Of a DNA stretch of 64,000 nt, positions 1 to 10,880 are shown one piece after another (within the stretch, counting starts at the first letter, position 1; the number at the start of each line of letters is the position of its first letter). The stretch spans positions 295,440 to 359,439 of the forward strand of contig VXBP01003612.1 in the NCBI GenBank assembly GCA_013400115.1. Direction: 5' to 3'. The translations under genes were made by a program, and so were the position numbers. Below the pieces are notes generated by a model, which was given only the letters and a program-made list of their open reading frames with translations, had not been told where the DNA came from and did not search any database. This DNA comes from Rhinopomastus cyanomelas (Eukaryota > Chordata > Aves > Bucerotiformes > Rhinopomastidae).

Positions 1-85
1 ACCAGGACCTCGCGTGGAAGCGAGGGATGCCAGCAGGAGCGGCAGCCTCTTCCCCTCTCCCCACGCATAACCAGAGCCCCGTTAC

Positions 86-1265
86 CTGGTGCACGAAGAC
101 ATCGACAGGGGAATCCAGGGTCGCGCCGCCCTTGGCGGTCATGGAGAGGAAGCCGAAGCCCATGCGGACGTTGAACCACTTACAGATGCCGGAGCCGTGT
201 AGGGGCTGCGACTCGTTCTCTGCCTTGGGCGAGTCCCCGGCCGGTTCCTCGCCCGGCTTCGCACCTGGGGAAGAGACCCATGGAACCGCTGAGCCGAGGG
301 GCTAGGGAGCCGAGGGGTTCCCAGTACCCCACACACACGGCCCATCCCGCAGCTGAAGCGCTAAATGATGCTCGGGTTGTCCAGGCTGGAATAAGGGGGC
401 GAAAAAAAATCCCCTATCTACTCCCAAAATCCCTGTAAAGAGCGATCGGCTCTGCCTCCACGTGTGCGTGGGGATCACGCTGGGAGCGGAGGGGGAAAGA
501 GAGCAGGTCCTGCCTGCAGCGTGTGGGGTGGGGGTCTAAATCCGTTTCACCTTTAAAATGTTTAAAACCAACCCCAAACCCTCAACCATCAAACCCCAAA
601 ACAACAGGAAAAAAGAGAAAACCCGAAACCCCGAAAAAACCCCAAATCCATAAAACCCAATGAAAAAGCCAACATTTGTTTAAAAAGAGCCATCTAAAAA
701 GCAAGAAAAAAGGGAAAACTACCCCAAAACATCAGTCTGAAATCCCCCTGCCCCCAGCAAGCCACGCTGGAAAAACCTCTTCCCTGCTCTCAGCATCTCT
801 TTCCCATTACACGGGGAACCCCCTCTACTCCCACACAACCCCATCAACCTCCAGCAGCCCCAAACTTTCCGGGCTCATCCTAAAAACTGGGAATATGGGT
901 AAGGGGAAAAAAGTATATAAAAAAAAAATCAAATAATTCAAAACAAACAAAAAAAACCCCAATAAATTCCCCCCTCCAAAAATAAGCTGCAGCGGGGGAT
1001 CGAGCTCCCGCCGGGCCCGGCCTCGCTGCTGGGGTGCTGTAGGGTTGGGTGGGATGAGGTTTGGAGGGGAGTGGAAGGGGTGGGTNNNNNNNNNNNNNNN
1101 NNNNNNNNNNNNNNNNNNNNNNNNNNNNNNNNNNNNNNNNNNNNNNNNNNNNNNNNNNNNNNNNNNNNNNNNNNNNNNNNNNNNNNNNNNNNNNNNNNNN
1201 NNNNNNNNNNNNNNNNNNNNNNNNNNNNNNNNACCTGCTAACTGCTGGTTGGAAACAGACCCCAT
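86..1265 (-). CDS. LIN28A: LIN28A, coding exons 1-2 (5' part; gene runs off the left edge)
   Basis: RNA-binding protein that blocks let-7 precursor processing and marks pluripotent and early embryonic cells. Coding exon 1 is 1235-1265 and encodes MGSVSNQQLA; its donor GT is at 1234-1233, one base before a run of N. Coding exon 2 is 86-264 and joins in phase 1 to read GAKPGEEPAGDSPK, then the start of the cold-shock domain with CKWFNVRMGFGF (RNP1 region) and VFVHQ (RNP2 region). The donor GT is at 85-84. 69 residues are visible; the rest of the cold-shock domain and the two CCHC zinc knuckles must lie left of base 1. The sequence agrees with the vertebrate LIN28A N-terminus and not LIN28B in this stretch. 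Neighbour CRYBG2 fits the human order, in which ZNF683 lies between. Near certain. Confidence 0.96.
540..985. repeat. A/C-rich, G-poor low-complexity tract in LIN28A intron 1
   Basis: The plus strand is runs of A broken by CCC and CCCC with almost no G. On the LIN28A (minus) strand this is T-rich with repeated GGG/GGGG, so the intron RNA could form G-quadruplexes. It is not a recognised transposon. A short open frame across it is composition noise. Confidence 0.6.
1086..1232. other. Assembly gap (147 N) in LIN28A intron 1
   Basis: 147 unresolved bases begin immediately after the exon 1 donor dinucleotide. A single further N lies at 1372 after a run of A. Open frames drawn across the N are artefacts. 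Confidence 0.99.
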
Positions 1266-2600
1266 CCCGACACTCGCTTGCAAATTCCGAGTTGTGGCTG
1301 TTACCGCCTCCTCCTCCCTCCTCCTCCTTCTCGGCCAGCTTTGAGGGTATCAGCTCGGCCAAAAAAAAAAANGGGTTGACCCCCCACTGAGGGGCGAGGC
1401 CACCTGTCAAGTGAAGATGTGACACACACACACCCCCCCTACCCCGGGGGGTGATGAGGGGGGACCCCAGAGGACCGGGGGGTAGTTTCCATGTCGTTTC
1501 TTCGCGCCCCCCATCACCCTCAACCCCACAAGCGGAGCCACCTGCGAGTCACAGCCCGGGACACGGCGGGAGAACCGGCACCGGCTGGGCTGAGGCACCG
1601 GGGTAGGGGGGTACCGGGGACTTCTCACAACCCCAGTCCCATCCCACGAGTGACACGTGTGACTCCCGTGACCTGCAACCCCCAAGGACATGCAGCCCTC
1701 AGGGACCAGCGAGCCTCCTGGACGAGTGCCTGTGTCACTCCCCACCCCGAGTCGGGGAGCGGTGCCAGGGACGGGGGGGCGGTTGCCCCCCGGGCCGGGC
1801 GGGGACAAAGGGGCGAGTGACCATCCAGGCTCCATTTCCGGCGAGCGGACAATGCCCTGACCCGTGGGGGCACAGCGCCGCCCGCCGCCCCTCCCGGGAT
1901 CTGTGGGGTGTGCTTGGGGGACCCCTCACCCCATAAACTAGGGTAAGGAGGCAGGGTCCCCCCACCCCAAGGAGAGTGTCTGACCGCAGTCACCCCACGC
2001 AGGATTCGCCTCGAGTGGTATCTTGGAGCGGGAAGGTGGGAAGGGGGTTTGGGGAGCACTGGGCACAGCGGGGGCCGTGATGTTACCCCGGAGGCACCCG
2101 CCGGACAGGATCGGGGCTGCCGCTGAAATCCCGCGTGGGGCGGCTCCGCGGAAAGACAACGGAGTCTGGAGCTGCCCGCGGTGCTGAACGGGACCGGCGC
2201 TGTCCAGGGTCCTGAGCGGCTGCTGCCTCCCTCTGCCTTCCTCCTCCTCCTCCTGCCTCGGCACCGAAGGGCTCCACGTTGCCGCCTTCCCGCAGACCCC
2301 TCTGAGATCCCGTGGGAAGACGAAAGCCCCTGAGCGAGGGGCTGTGAAGGAAGAGGAAGAAGAGGATGGTTTTTGTCTATGAGGGAACCCCGAGGGCAGG
2401 GGGGCAGGGAAGGTACTGCTGAGCCTGACGGCATGACCCCCGCTTCCCAGCTCGACGGGGCTCTGCCAGCTCCCGCAGAGCCCACGAACCAGGGTCCTAC
2501 GGGGCATGAGAGGAGCTGGAAATGCCCGGGACCCACCCGCGTTAATAATTCCCTGACCCCGCCGGGTGTCACCTCATCCGAATCGCCGGCTTCACGGGCA
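1266..2600 (-). promoter_or_regulatory. CpG-rich region upstream of LIN28A (putative promoter/5' UTR)
   Basis: The 1.3 kb upstream of the LIN28A start codon is GC- and CpG-rich, as expected for a vertebrate CpG-island promoter. No transcription start can be fixed by eye. Long open frames on both strands here (for example 1625-2623 minus) have no recognisable domain and reflect GC content. Confidence 0.5.
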
Positions 2601-2785
2601 TAGACAGGGCTGGGAAGACGCACCTCTACCAGTCCCTTAACATCGGTCTCAAATCAAGCCCCCACAGCTAACGAGCACCCTTAGCTGCGACAGCAGAAGC
2701 GCAGAGCCCAGCTGGGTAGTCCCGGGCACAGGCCAGGGTCTCCACTCCCACTAGAGACCAGGCTCTTAGCGAGGGGATCCGCGGC

Positions 2786-2832
2786 GGGGTCATCCCGACA
2801 GATGCGGGATCGTCCCGACGGATGCGGGATCG
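2786..2832. repeat. Two-copy tandem repeat, about 20 bp unit
   Basis: TCATCCCGACAGATGCGGGA is followed at once by a near copy with G for A at two places, then a partial third start (TCG). A short GC-rich tandem duplication with no gene in it. Confidence 0.6.
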
Positions 2833-3390
2833 AGGTGCATCTGGCACCATCTCCTGGCCAGCCGGGGCCAGAGCTGCGTGTTCCCGCTCTCGTTTACGGG
2901 ATAATTGGGGTGACAGTAAAAAAGGAGGTGGAAACAACCCCAAGACTTGTAGGAGACCCCTCCATTCCTCTGGTTCACCCCTCCTTCCAGCCCTTCTCGT
3001 TCACCACTTCCTCATTTTCACTCGGGATTTAGGAAGGGCAAAGCTGGCTGCCTGTGTGTTTCACCCCATCCTTCTGCCAAAAAAGCCCATCAGTGACCCC
3101 AACTTGCTCGGGATGGGGGTGTAAAAGGCATCTGAAACAAGCCCCTGATGCTGGGCAAGCTAGGACCAAGGTCCTGGGGAGCTGAAGGATCTGGGAATGG
3201 TGTTACTGAGGCTGTAGCTCCAGTACCACGTACCACCACAGCCACCATCTCCACCTGCCCATCAGGAAGACTCAGGCCAGCTCATCCCAGAGCAGTTTGC
3301 AGATAGTGCTCCAGGGCAGACAGGACACCTTGCAGTGGGACAGGAGGTGAGCAGAGGTGTGGGAGTCTGGGGAAAGGATGTGGTGACAAC

Positions 3391-3535
3391 TCATAGAATC
3401 ACTCAGGTTGGAAAAGACCCCTGAGATCATCAAGTCCAACCAATAACCCAACTCTATTAAGTTCACCAATAGACCAGATCTTTAAGCACCACATCTAAAT
3501 GGTCTTTAACCACTGCTAGGGATGCTCCCTCCAAT
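3391..3535 (-). mobile_element. CR1 LINE 3'-end fragment
   Basis: Begins with TCATAGAATCA and GGTTGGAAAAGACC, the reverse complement of the conserved CR1 3' terminus, so the element points left. Heavily truncated, as is usual for CR1. Confidence 0.85.
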
Positions 3536-3632
3536 ACAAATCCTCCAGGAAAGAATCCATCACTGTGCATTGCTCTGCCCATCCAACCCCTTCCTGAGGG
3601 ATGGGTGGGACCTGCAGTCCCCTGAGACACTT

Positions 3633-4060
3633 TCACAGAACCCCAGAATGATTGAGGCTGGAAAAGCCCTCTGAGCTCAGCCAGCCCAACTCAAGGACCT
3701 AACATCAACCCAGCAGCCTGATCAGGGCACTAAGGGCAACAGCCAGGCTGGCCTTCAACACCTCCAGAGATGGGGGCTCCACCACTGCCCTGGGCAGTCC
3801 AGTCCAGGCTCTGATCACCCTTTCCATGAGGAAGGGCTTCCTGACATCCAACCTAACCCTCCCCTGGCAACTTCAGGCGCTGCCCTCTCATCCTGGCACT
3901 ATTTGCCTGGGAGAAGAGCCTGACCACCCCCCCCTCCCACCTACAACCCACCTTCAGGAAGCTGGAGAAAGGGAGAAGCCTCCTCTTCTCCAGGCTAAAC
4001 ACCTCCATCTCCCTCAGCCTCTCCTCATCAGCCTTTCCCTCCAGTCTGTTCAAACTCAGC
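3633..4060 (-). mobile_element. CR1 LINE fragment
   Basis: A second, more diverged CR1 piece in the same orientation, starting near CACAGAACCCCAGAATGATT and running through the typical reversed 'GAAGGGCTTCCTGACATCCA' segment. It is a different insertion from 3391-3535, since both begin with the element's 3' end. Confidence 0.85.
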
Positions 4061-5734
4061 AGCAGGTTTCTCAGACTCTCCCATTTTCTGCCCATCCTCG
4101 TTGATTTTTCCAGGGGACGCAGTGACACCCCTTGCAGTGACTTCCAAGCCGTGTGGCTTTGCATGCCAGCCTCATTCCCCTGAGAGCCCTGCAGCAGTGA
4201 TGGCCCTGTGTCATATTTCTGTGTGGGGTGTATTTGTTTTGGGGGCCTGTTGAATGGCAAATGCGAACGGGAAGAGGACTTCTTCCTGTTCTTTCAGAGC
4301 CGGTCGCTGTGCCCCGCTCGGCTTCAAGGGAATTGCCGGCAAAGCGGCTGCTTTCACAAATAATGGCTTCATTAGATTGAAAGAAGTGGACAGTGACCTC
4401 TCTGAAATGGACTTTCTGACCCCTGCTGACCTCTGGCCCCAGCTCTGACAGCCTGTAAATCTTCTCCCTTGCGGCACAGCCGAGGCGAGCGCAGGCGATG
4501 CTCTGCCAGAGCCCACTGCTGCCGGGGCTGCCCGTGGGCCGGCATCGCAGAGCCTGGTGCTGCCAGGCTCTGGCCACGTCCTGAGCCCAGCAGGATGAGT
4601 GCCTGGAGGTTGGCAGAGCCCGAGCACATGTGCCACAGCTTTGGCAGAGCTGGGAGCTGCAGCCTCCACTGGAGGCTGGTGCTGGGGGGCTGAAGCCTCT
4701 GTGAATGGTGTCACTGAGCCTGTGGCTCCAGCACCACCTCCCAGTGCAGCCCCTATCTCTACCTGTGCATTGGGAAGGCTCAGACCAGCTCAAAAGCAGC
4801 CTCTCAGCCCCCACCAGTGCAAACCGAGCCCTGCCACTGCCTGTCCCACAGGCACAACCCTCCTGGTTGCACACAGACACACCCCAACCTCCTCCAACCC
4901 CCTGAGCCCACCTCTACGTCCCTCTCTCTGGAATAGACTCTTCCCTACAGCCCCCAGCACCTCCCTCTCCATCCACAGAGCTCAGGGCACTGCTGGTGGG
5001 GAAACTGAGGCACAGGCTGTGCAATGGGAACCATGCTGGGCTCTCCACGCCAGCTCAGTGTCCCAGCTCCCCAAGGCTGGCACTTGCCCCCAGGCAAAGC
5101 CACAGTGCTGGCCACAAGCCCCAGAGCCACCCACCTCCCTCCTCCCCATCCTTGCACACTCACCGCTGACCTTTGGCTATGAAGCAATCAATAACAGAGG
5201 CCATGGTGCTTCTCCTCCCCCTCGCTGGCCCCCCACACCCCCTACTTGCCCCATGCCCCTAATGAGCCCAGCCAGGGCGGAGGGATGCTCCAGTACCTCC
5301 CAGCACTGGGGATATGGGTCTGGGGGTGCATTGACCTACTGGAGACACAAAACGAGCTCCCAAAGATCCCTAACCAGGCACCTCCTTCCCACAACCCAAA
5401 AAACACCCCACTGGAGCTGTTTGCCAGCTCGTAGGGGTCAGTGGATGCCCCAACACCTCTGGGTTTGGGGCACTGGAGTCCCCACAGTGGGGATGGGGCT
5501 CAGCCACCCTGCTGCCAGCAGGAACTGGGGGCCCCAGGGCCCTGGAGGAGGGAAGGATGAGCAGCACAGACACACACACATGAGGTGACCCAGTGGGGCA
5601 CTACCCAGCGCCAGGCTCTCCCACAGCTCCACTGCCCTTTGGATAAAGCGGAGGCAGGCAAAGGCAGGTAGAAACAGTCTTGGCCTGGAGCGATGGGTTG
5701 TGCCCAGGTTTGGCAGCTTCTCTCCCCATCCCCA

Positions 5735-5850
5735 GCTCCCTTCGATCAAAGCCCTTGGCAGCAGCTGATCGATCGGCTGCAGAGCGGCGATTGATCAGGA
5801 GTTCAGCCCCATACATATTCCTGCTCTCTGATAAAGGGAAATCAATAGCT
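5735..5850. promoter_or_regulatory. Candidate enhancer-like motif cluster
   Basis: An AT-richer island in GC-rich DNA. It contains GATCAAAG at 5744-5751 (TCF/LEF-type), the palindromic TGATCGATC stretch near 5766, TTGATCAG near 5790, CTGATAAAG at 5828-5836 (GATA-type) and AAATCAATAG at 5839-5848 (ONECUT-type). Motifs are short; conservation would have to be tested. Confidence 0.3.
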
Positions 5851-6950
5851 GAAAGGACCGTTCCTCTGAGACCACAGCTTCCCCTCACCCCCTGAACACC
5901 CCCTCCCCAGTTAGACCCTGCTCCCCACTACAGCAAACCCAGTCAGCAGGAGAGAAACCACTCGGGGTGGGGGAAGCTGGGCTGAGGGGGATAGGACACA
6001 ACAATTTGGGGTGAGAGGGAGGCAGAGCTTCTCCTCCCACAGCTGGACATCACCAAAGCTTCCTCCTGCCCTTCATCTTCCTCATCTCACGAGGGGTCTG
6101 GCATCCTTTTGGGGTGGTGCAGAACCCACCCCAAAGCCTCAGGGAAGATCCATCCTCAGCCCCTCACCATCAAGCACCAGCACCTGTGGCCAGCACCACT
6201 CTGCCCTCCGCCCCTTCCCCAGTGCCCAGACCTGGAAACTCACTGCAGCTGTGGCCACAGTAGCCTCCTCCAGGGAGGCCCCTGCCATGGGGCTGGGCTG
6301 GGGGCACCCCAGGAGGTCCTGTTGTTAGCACCATGGGTCCCCCAAGAGCCTGGGGACTTGGGCTAAGGCCTTTCCCTGCAGGTTCCCCAACCCCACAAGT
6401 TGTTGTAGAGACCTGACACACTCAGTGCAGCTCAGCACCGAGCCGCACTGGATGGGTGCAGGGATCTCGGGGTGCAGGCAGGGGGGATGGTGATGTCTGA
6501 ATGCATCCAGAGTCCTACTAAATCTGCCCCATGGGCCCTCAATAGCACCCAGCCGTCCTCCCAGCACCCTTCCACCCTCTTGGGCACCCCAGCATAGCCC
6601 CAGCATCTTGCCATCCCCTCCCTGGGTGCCCTGTGATCCCTGTCTGGCAGGAGGGTGACAGCAGAGACCCCTCTGGGACACCCCTAGGTGTTGAGGGGCT
6701 CCCTCCAGCCCTATGTCCCACTCTACCTGAGCACGTCCCTGTCCCATACCTCATCCCTCCCTTTGTGCAGAGTGACTCAAGGTCTGGGCTCACCTCAGTG
6801 TCCCTCCAGTTGCCCCAGTGCCTGGGGAACTGGTTTGCTGCAGGGAGGACCCTTCCCAGTGCTGACTAAACCCTCCTAGGCTGAGCTCTTGGCTCTGGCG
6901 ATGCCGTGGGATGCAGCTGGGAGCTCCCAGTTCCCACAGAAGCAGGGCCA

Positions 6951-6961
6951 GCTGACTCAGC
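6951..6961. promoter_or_regulatory. MARE-like site
   Basis: GCTGACTCAGC is the 11-bp core of the TPA-type Maf recognition element (TGCTGACTCAGCA) with both outer bases changed. It is the most distal of three such sites in the CRYBG2 upstream region. Confidence 0.45.
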
Positions 6962-6976
6962 TAGTTTGGCATGCAC

Positions 6977-7033
6977 ACACAACATGCTTACAACATGTGT
7001 AAAACATGTTTACAACACGTTTACAACACATCT
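6977..7033. repeat. Short tandem array with ACATGT cores
   Basis: About five 10-13 bp units of the form ACAACATGYTT / AAACATGTTT / ACAACACGTTT. The unit AAACATGTTT at 7002-7011 fits the p53-family half-site RRRCWWGYYY exactly and adjacent units fit in part. Confidence 0.6.
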
Positions 7034-8205
7034 ACACACTGCAGCCCCCAGCTGCAGGGTATCCAGGCCCCTCCATCACTGCCCTCATGGGATCTGGAGG
7101 TGCTGGAGGGCTGCAGAAGCCAGTTGGATGCAGGATGAGCAGCCAGGATGCTCCACTGGGGACTCCTCTGTGTCCCCTCCATCTCCTGAGGAGACTCAGG
7201 TGGTGGCCACTGGGAGCCTCTTCCCAGAGGGTTCACAGTTGTGTCCCTCTGGTTCCAGTAGGGATGGACTGGACAGAGTCCGGCCGGCTGGTTCCAGTCC
7301 CCACCATGACCTGGAGCTTCTCCAGGGCAGCAAAGCCAGGCTGGAGCAGAGGGAGGATGGCTGAGCCACCAGCAACCCGGCACTGGCCAAACCCCGGTCC
7401 TGCTGGCCAAGGTGCAGAGAGAGCTCAGCTCTACCTCATTTTCCCCAGTGGTGGCACTCAGGGTTGTGTGGCTCTGGGTGCCCTGACTGGAGATGAACTG
7501 TGGCCACCTGTGCCAAGCTAATGGTGGCCAGGGAGGCTCCTAGGCTGGGCCAGCAGCCGGGAGTGGTGGCCCGAGGGAGAGGCTGGCACCACAGTGGGGC
7601 ACCCGCGGGTGCTGGGAGGAGCAGGAGGGCAGGGCGAGGATACGGGGCGGGTACTGACTCTGCCATCACCCCAAGCTCTGCCTGGGAAGGGCCCTGTGCC
7701 CTGGGGTCACGGCTCCCACGGTGGCCTACGGCTACTATGACCACAGCTCTGTCCCCAGAGCCCCTCAGGAGCCCCAGGTCTCCAAGACCTGGGAGAATTC
7801 CCAGTGTTAGGAGCCTCCTGAGGGCTCTGTGCAGGACCCCCATAAATGCAACCGGTGAATGTGGGTGCAATCACAGCCCTGGGGACCCCCCAGTCCCTCT
7901 CCACCACCTGATGGGACCCACCAGCCCCCCAGAATCCATCTGCTGTGGTGACCCTGCTGCCTGGTGATGGTGACAAACTGCGCCACTGCGGTCCTCTCTG
8001 AGGTCACCATCACCCTCATCCAGATGGGTGCTGTGGATGAGGTGGCCGGGCAAGGATCTGGGGGGCCCCAGAGCCACCCCGGCTGGATGGGCTCCCCCCC
8101 GGCACTGCTGAGTCGGAGGAAATGGAGTTACTGGGTGCTGGGGAACCAGCCTGACCGGCTCCCCGGCTGTCAGCACCTCAGGAATGCCAAACCTCCACTG
8201 CGCCA

Positions 8206-8268
8206 GGGCTGGGTGCTCAGGGCTGGGTGCTCAGGGCTGGGTGCTCGGCGAGGGCTGGGTGCTCGGAG
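8206..8268. repeat. Tandem repeat, 14-bp unit
   Basis: GGGCTGGGTGCTCA is repeated about four times with one short interruption (GCGA). GC-rich minisatellite-like DNA ahead of CRYBG2. Confidence 0.8.
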
Positions 8269-9303
8269 GGTGACTCTGCCGGTCCGCCCAGCCGCGCTGT
8301 GCAGAGAGCAGCACCCCAGAACCCGCTCGGCTCAGCACCCCGCTCGGCAGCCGGCCGGCACAGCGGGACCCCCAGCCAGCAGGTACGTGGGGGTGCAGGG
8401 TGGGGAGCCCCTGGGCACAGGGTGCTGCCCGGGCTGGCTCAATTTATGTGGGTGCTGGTGGGGAAGGAGAATTTTTGGTGGTGGAAGTGGAGGACACCTG
8501 TGCTCCCAGCCTGGCTGCCACCCATGGGTGCTGCCTGGTGCCTGGATCCGTGCCTTGGCTTGGTGGGTGCTGGGATGGGTCCCTGATGCCCTGGCAGTGG
8601 CACCAGTCACGGAGGAGGGATGGGGCTGGGAAGTAGGGGCTGAGCCCAGCTCTGCCCTCTCACCTCCAATCCCCTAATCTGGGGGGGCTGCTGGGGTTGT
8701 AACCTCACTTCTGCCACCAAAGAGCATCCCAGAGCCACCAGGGTGAACTGGGGCTACTCCACCTCTGACAGCTCTATGACCTGGGCTGGAGGGACAGCGG
8801 GGCTGCCCCATCCCCTTCCCCAGCGGGCTCGTGGGTGCCTGTGACCCTGCTGGGCAGGGGGGGATCAGGGGCAATGCCAGGAGGTGACAGTTCCCTGCCC
8901 TCCTGGTGAACCTCGACCGGTGCAGCCACCACCCAACCCAAAGCCCTGACTTTCCTGCAGGTGGCAGGTCCGCTCGCACCCAGTAGCCATGGGGCTCAGC
9001 CCAACGTGGCCGCAGGCCCGGCTTAACCTGTGGTCACCGGCTCAAAGGCAGCCGCAGCCACTGCCCTCGGCCCCTCGCTCTGCTCTGAGGATTCAACGGC
9101 ACCTCACACCTTGAACTTGGGCGCTGGGAGACCTGGGCTGGGTGCTGGGAGACTCTTTGGGGTGATGTGGGGCAGGGAATGAGCTGAGTGGGTTGGCTGG
9201 GCTTGGCCATTAGTTGCCAAGGGTTCTCCATTGTGGGATCCACTGGATCCAGCACAGCATGTCCTGGTGGACTGGAGCAGCTGAGAGGCCACAGGGTCTT
9301 GCC

Positions 9304-9412
9304 CTCATGCCCTGGTGTCCCCACACCCTCAGGTCCTGATGTCTCCACGTCCTCATGTCCTGGTGTCCCCATGTCCTGATGTCTCCATGTCCTCATGTCC
9401 TGGTGTCCCCCA
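9304..9412. repeat. Tandem repeat, about 38-40 bp unit
   Basis: The phrase 'CTCATGTCCTGGTGTCCCC' followed by a 'TGTCCTGATGTCTCCA' type segment recurs about two and a half times, with a simpler 12-bp sub-period. Confidence 0.75.
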
Positions 9413-9607
9413 CATCCCTGACTGCAGTAGGAAATCTTCCAGCAAACCAGTGGGGTGCTGGGGCAGGGCAGGGCTCCCTGCTGGGTTCCTCTCCCAGGGT
9501 GACCCAGGGTGGCACCAGATCCAGTTGCAGGGATGGGATGGGATGGGATGGCAAAGCCAGACCCGGAGATCTTTGGAAATCCAGCTCCGGGCAGAAGGCA
9601 GCTGTGA

Positions 9608-9620
9608 TGCTGAGTCAGCA
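9608..9620. promoter_or_regulatory. Perfect T-MARE (Maf recognition element)
   Basis: TGCTGAGTCAGCA, an exact 13-bp palindromic TPA-type Maf recognition element, 1.75 kb upstream of the CRYBG2 start codon. Large Maf proteins drive many crystallin genes through MAREs; small Maf heterodimers with NRF/NFE2/BACH proteins bind the same site. Confidence 0.65.
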
Positions 9621-10008
9621 GCTCCCGCCTCCCTCCAGCGCCCCGATGCCGTGTGGAGCCGGCGTCGTCCCTGTCCCGGGGCCAGCCCGGGGCCGTGGGC
9701 ACGGCAGGACTGGGCATCACCAGCGAGCGCTTGAGAAACCAGTGCTGAAGCAAGACTGGGGTGCAACTGGGTGCCAGGCAGCTCCAGATGGCAGGGACAA
9801 ACTGCCCTGCCCTGGCACCCACAGCCCTGGCAGGAGCTTCCCCGGGTTTGGGGTCCTCCTGTGGCACCACAGAACCCCCAGTTCTGGGGACTGGTTCTCC
9901 CTCCATCCTGATCCTGCTCTGACACCAGTCCCCAGAGCATTTAGGTGGCTTCTCCTCTGCCCTGGGGAGGGCATCCACCTCTGGTGGGTGCTGTGAGCCA
10001 GCTGTGGG

Positions 10009-10190
10009 GATCCAGCTGTGACCCCAGGGATCCACCTGTGACCCTAGAGATCCAGCTGTGACCCCAGGGATCCAGCTGTGACCCTACAGATCCAGCTGTG
10101 ACCCCAGAGATCCAGCTATAGCCCCGTGGATCCAGCTATGACCCCATGGATCCAGCTGCAACCTCACAGGTCCAGCTGTGGCTCTGCCCA
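10009..10190. repeat. Minisatellite, exact 20-bp period, about nine units
   Basis: Unit GATCCAGCTGTGACCCCAGG with small changes. Most copies carry CAGCTG, an E-box recognised by class II bHLH dimers, once per 20 bp. Lies between the two perfect MAREs upstream of CRYBG2. Confidence 0.9.
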
Positions 10191-10843
10191 AGCAGCTGTG
10201 CGGCTCCACCCGGGCTGGTCCCAGCCTGGGGCAGCCCTGGCTGTCCCAGACGAGGTCTCACCGCCTCCTGGCAGATGACACAAACCCTTCCTATCTGCAC
10301 TGGAAAGACCTGCCGGGCCGGGGCGGGCGCCATGGGGAGGGCGCGTGGCGGGCTGGCAGAGGGGCAGGCAGCTGCCTGCACCCGGCGCCGCTCTGCCTGC
10401 CCCCAGCCTCTCCAGCCCCATCGGGGACTGCTGCAGGATGTCGAGGGATCCCAGCTCCAGGTGGTGCAGGATGAGGCCCTTTCCCCAGTGTCCCCTGAGG
10501 GCCACGCAGGGAGTTGGCCCCCATCCCCAGCTGGGAGATCCCAAGCTCAGCCTGTCCTCAGGCTGAGCCCAAAGCCCTGGCCCTGCCACCATCCTCGTAG
10601 CCGGGTGGTGACACCAAACACCCCCTAATTGGGAGATGCTGAGATGCCGGCACGATTCCAGCTCCCTCCCAGGCACCTGCTGCATCAGCTGCTTCCCAAT
10701 CCCAAACCAGCAGTAACTGGGGCAGGGATGCAGCTGCAACACCCTGACATCCCCGGAGCTGATCCCGCTCCTGCCCAGCCAGGCCCTTTTGCCCCAGAGA
10801 GCAGCTTCCCTGTTGATTTTGGGGCTTGTTTGTTGCCTGCATT

Positions 10844-10856
10844 TGCTGACTCAGCA
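10844..10856. promoter_or_regulatory. Second perfect T-MARE
   Basis: TGCTGACTCAGCA is the reverse complement of the element at 9608-9620, again a perfect 13-bp match. It is about 520 bp upstream of the CRYBG2 start codon and 450 bp upstream of the splice acceptor of the first coding exon. Confidence 0.65.
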
Positions 10857-10873
10857 CGGCCCCGCTGCCCGCC

Positions 10874-10880
10874 TGACTCA
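10874..10880. promoter_or_regulatory. AP-1 site
   Basis: TGACTCA, the AP-1 consensus, 17 bp downstream of the second perfect MARE. Confidence 0.45.

Larger units (their letters stand above)
4200..8200. other. Gene-free single-copy DNA between LIN28A and CRYBG2
   Basis: No exon with conserved coding character was found in this 4 kb. In particular I see no C2H2 zinc-finger codons that would mark ZNF683, which lies between these two genes in human. Candidate regulatory sites within it are listed separately (5735-5850, 6951-6961, 6977-7033). Confidence 0.5.

Noticed and set aside
1625..2623. 332-aa minus-strand frame upstream of LIN28A
   Set aside because: GC-rich CpG-island DNA gives long open frames by chance; overlapping frames on both strands are equally open and none has a known domain.
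4071..5588. Overlapping 269-aa (minus) and 329-aa (plus) frames
   Set aside because: No splice-consistent exon structure or conserved motif; composition effect in GC-rich spacer DNA.
9034..10035. 333-aa minus-strand frame upstream of CRYBG2
   Set aside because: Runs through tandem repeats (for example repeated GHEDVETSG-type words) and carries no recognisable motif.
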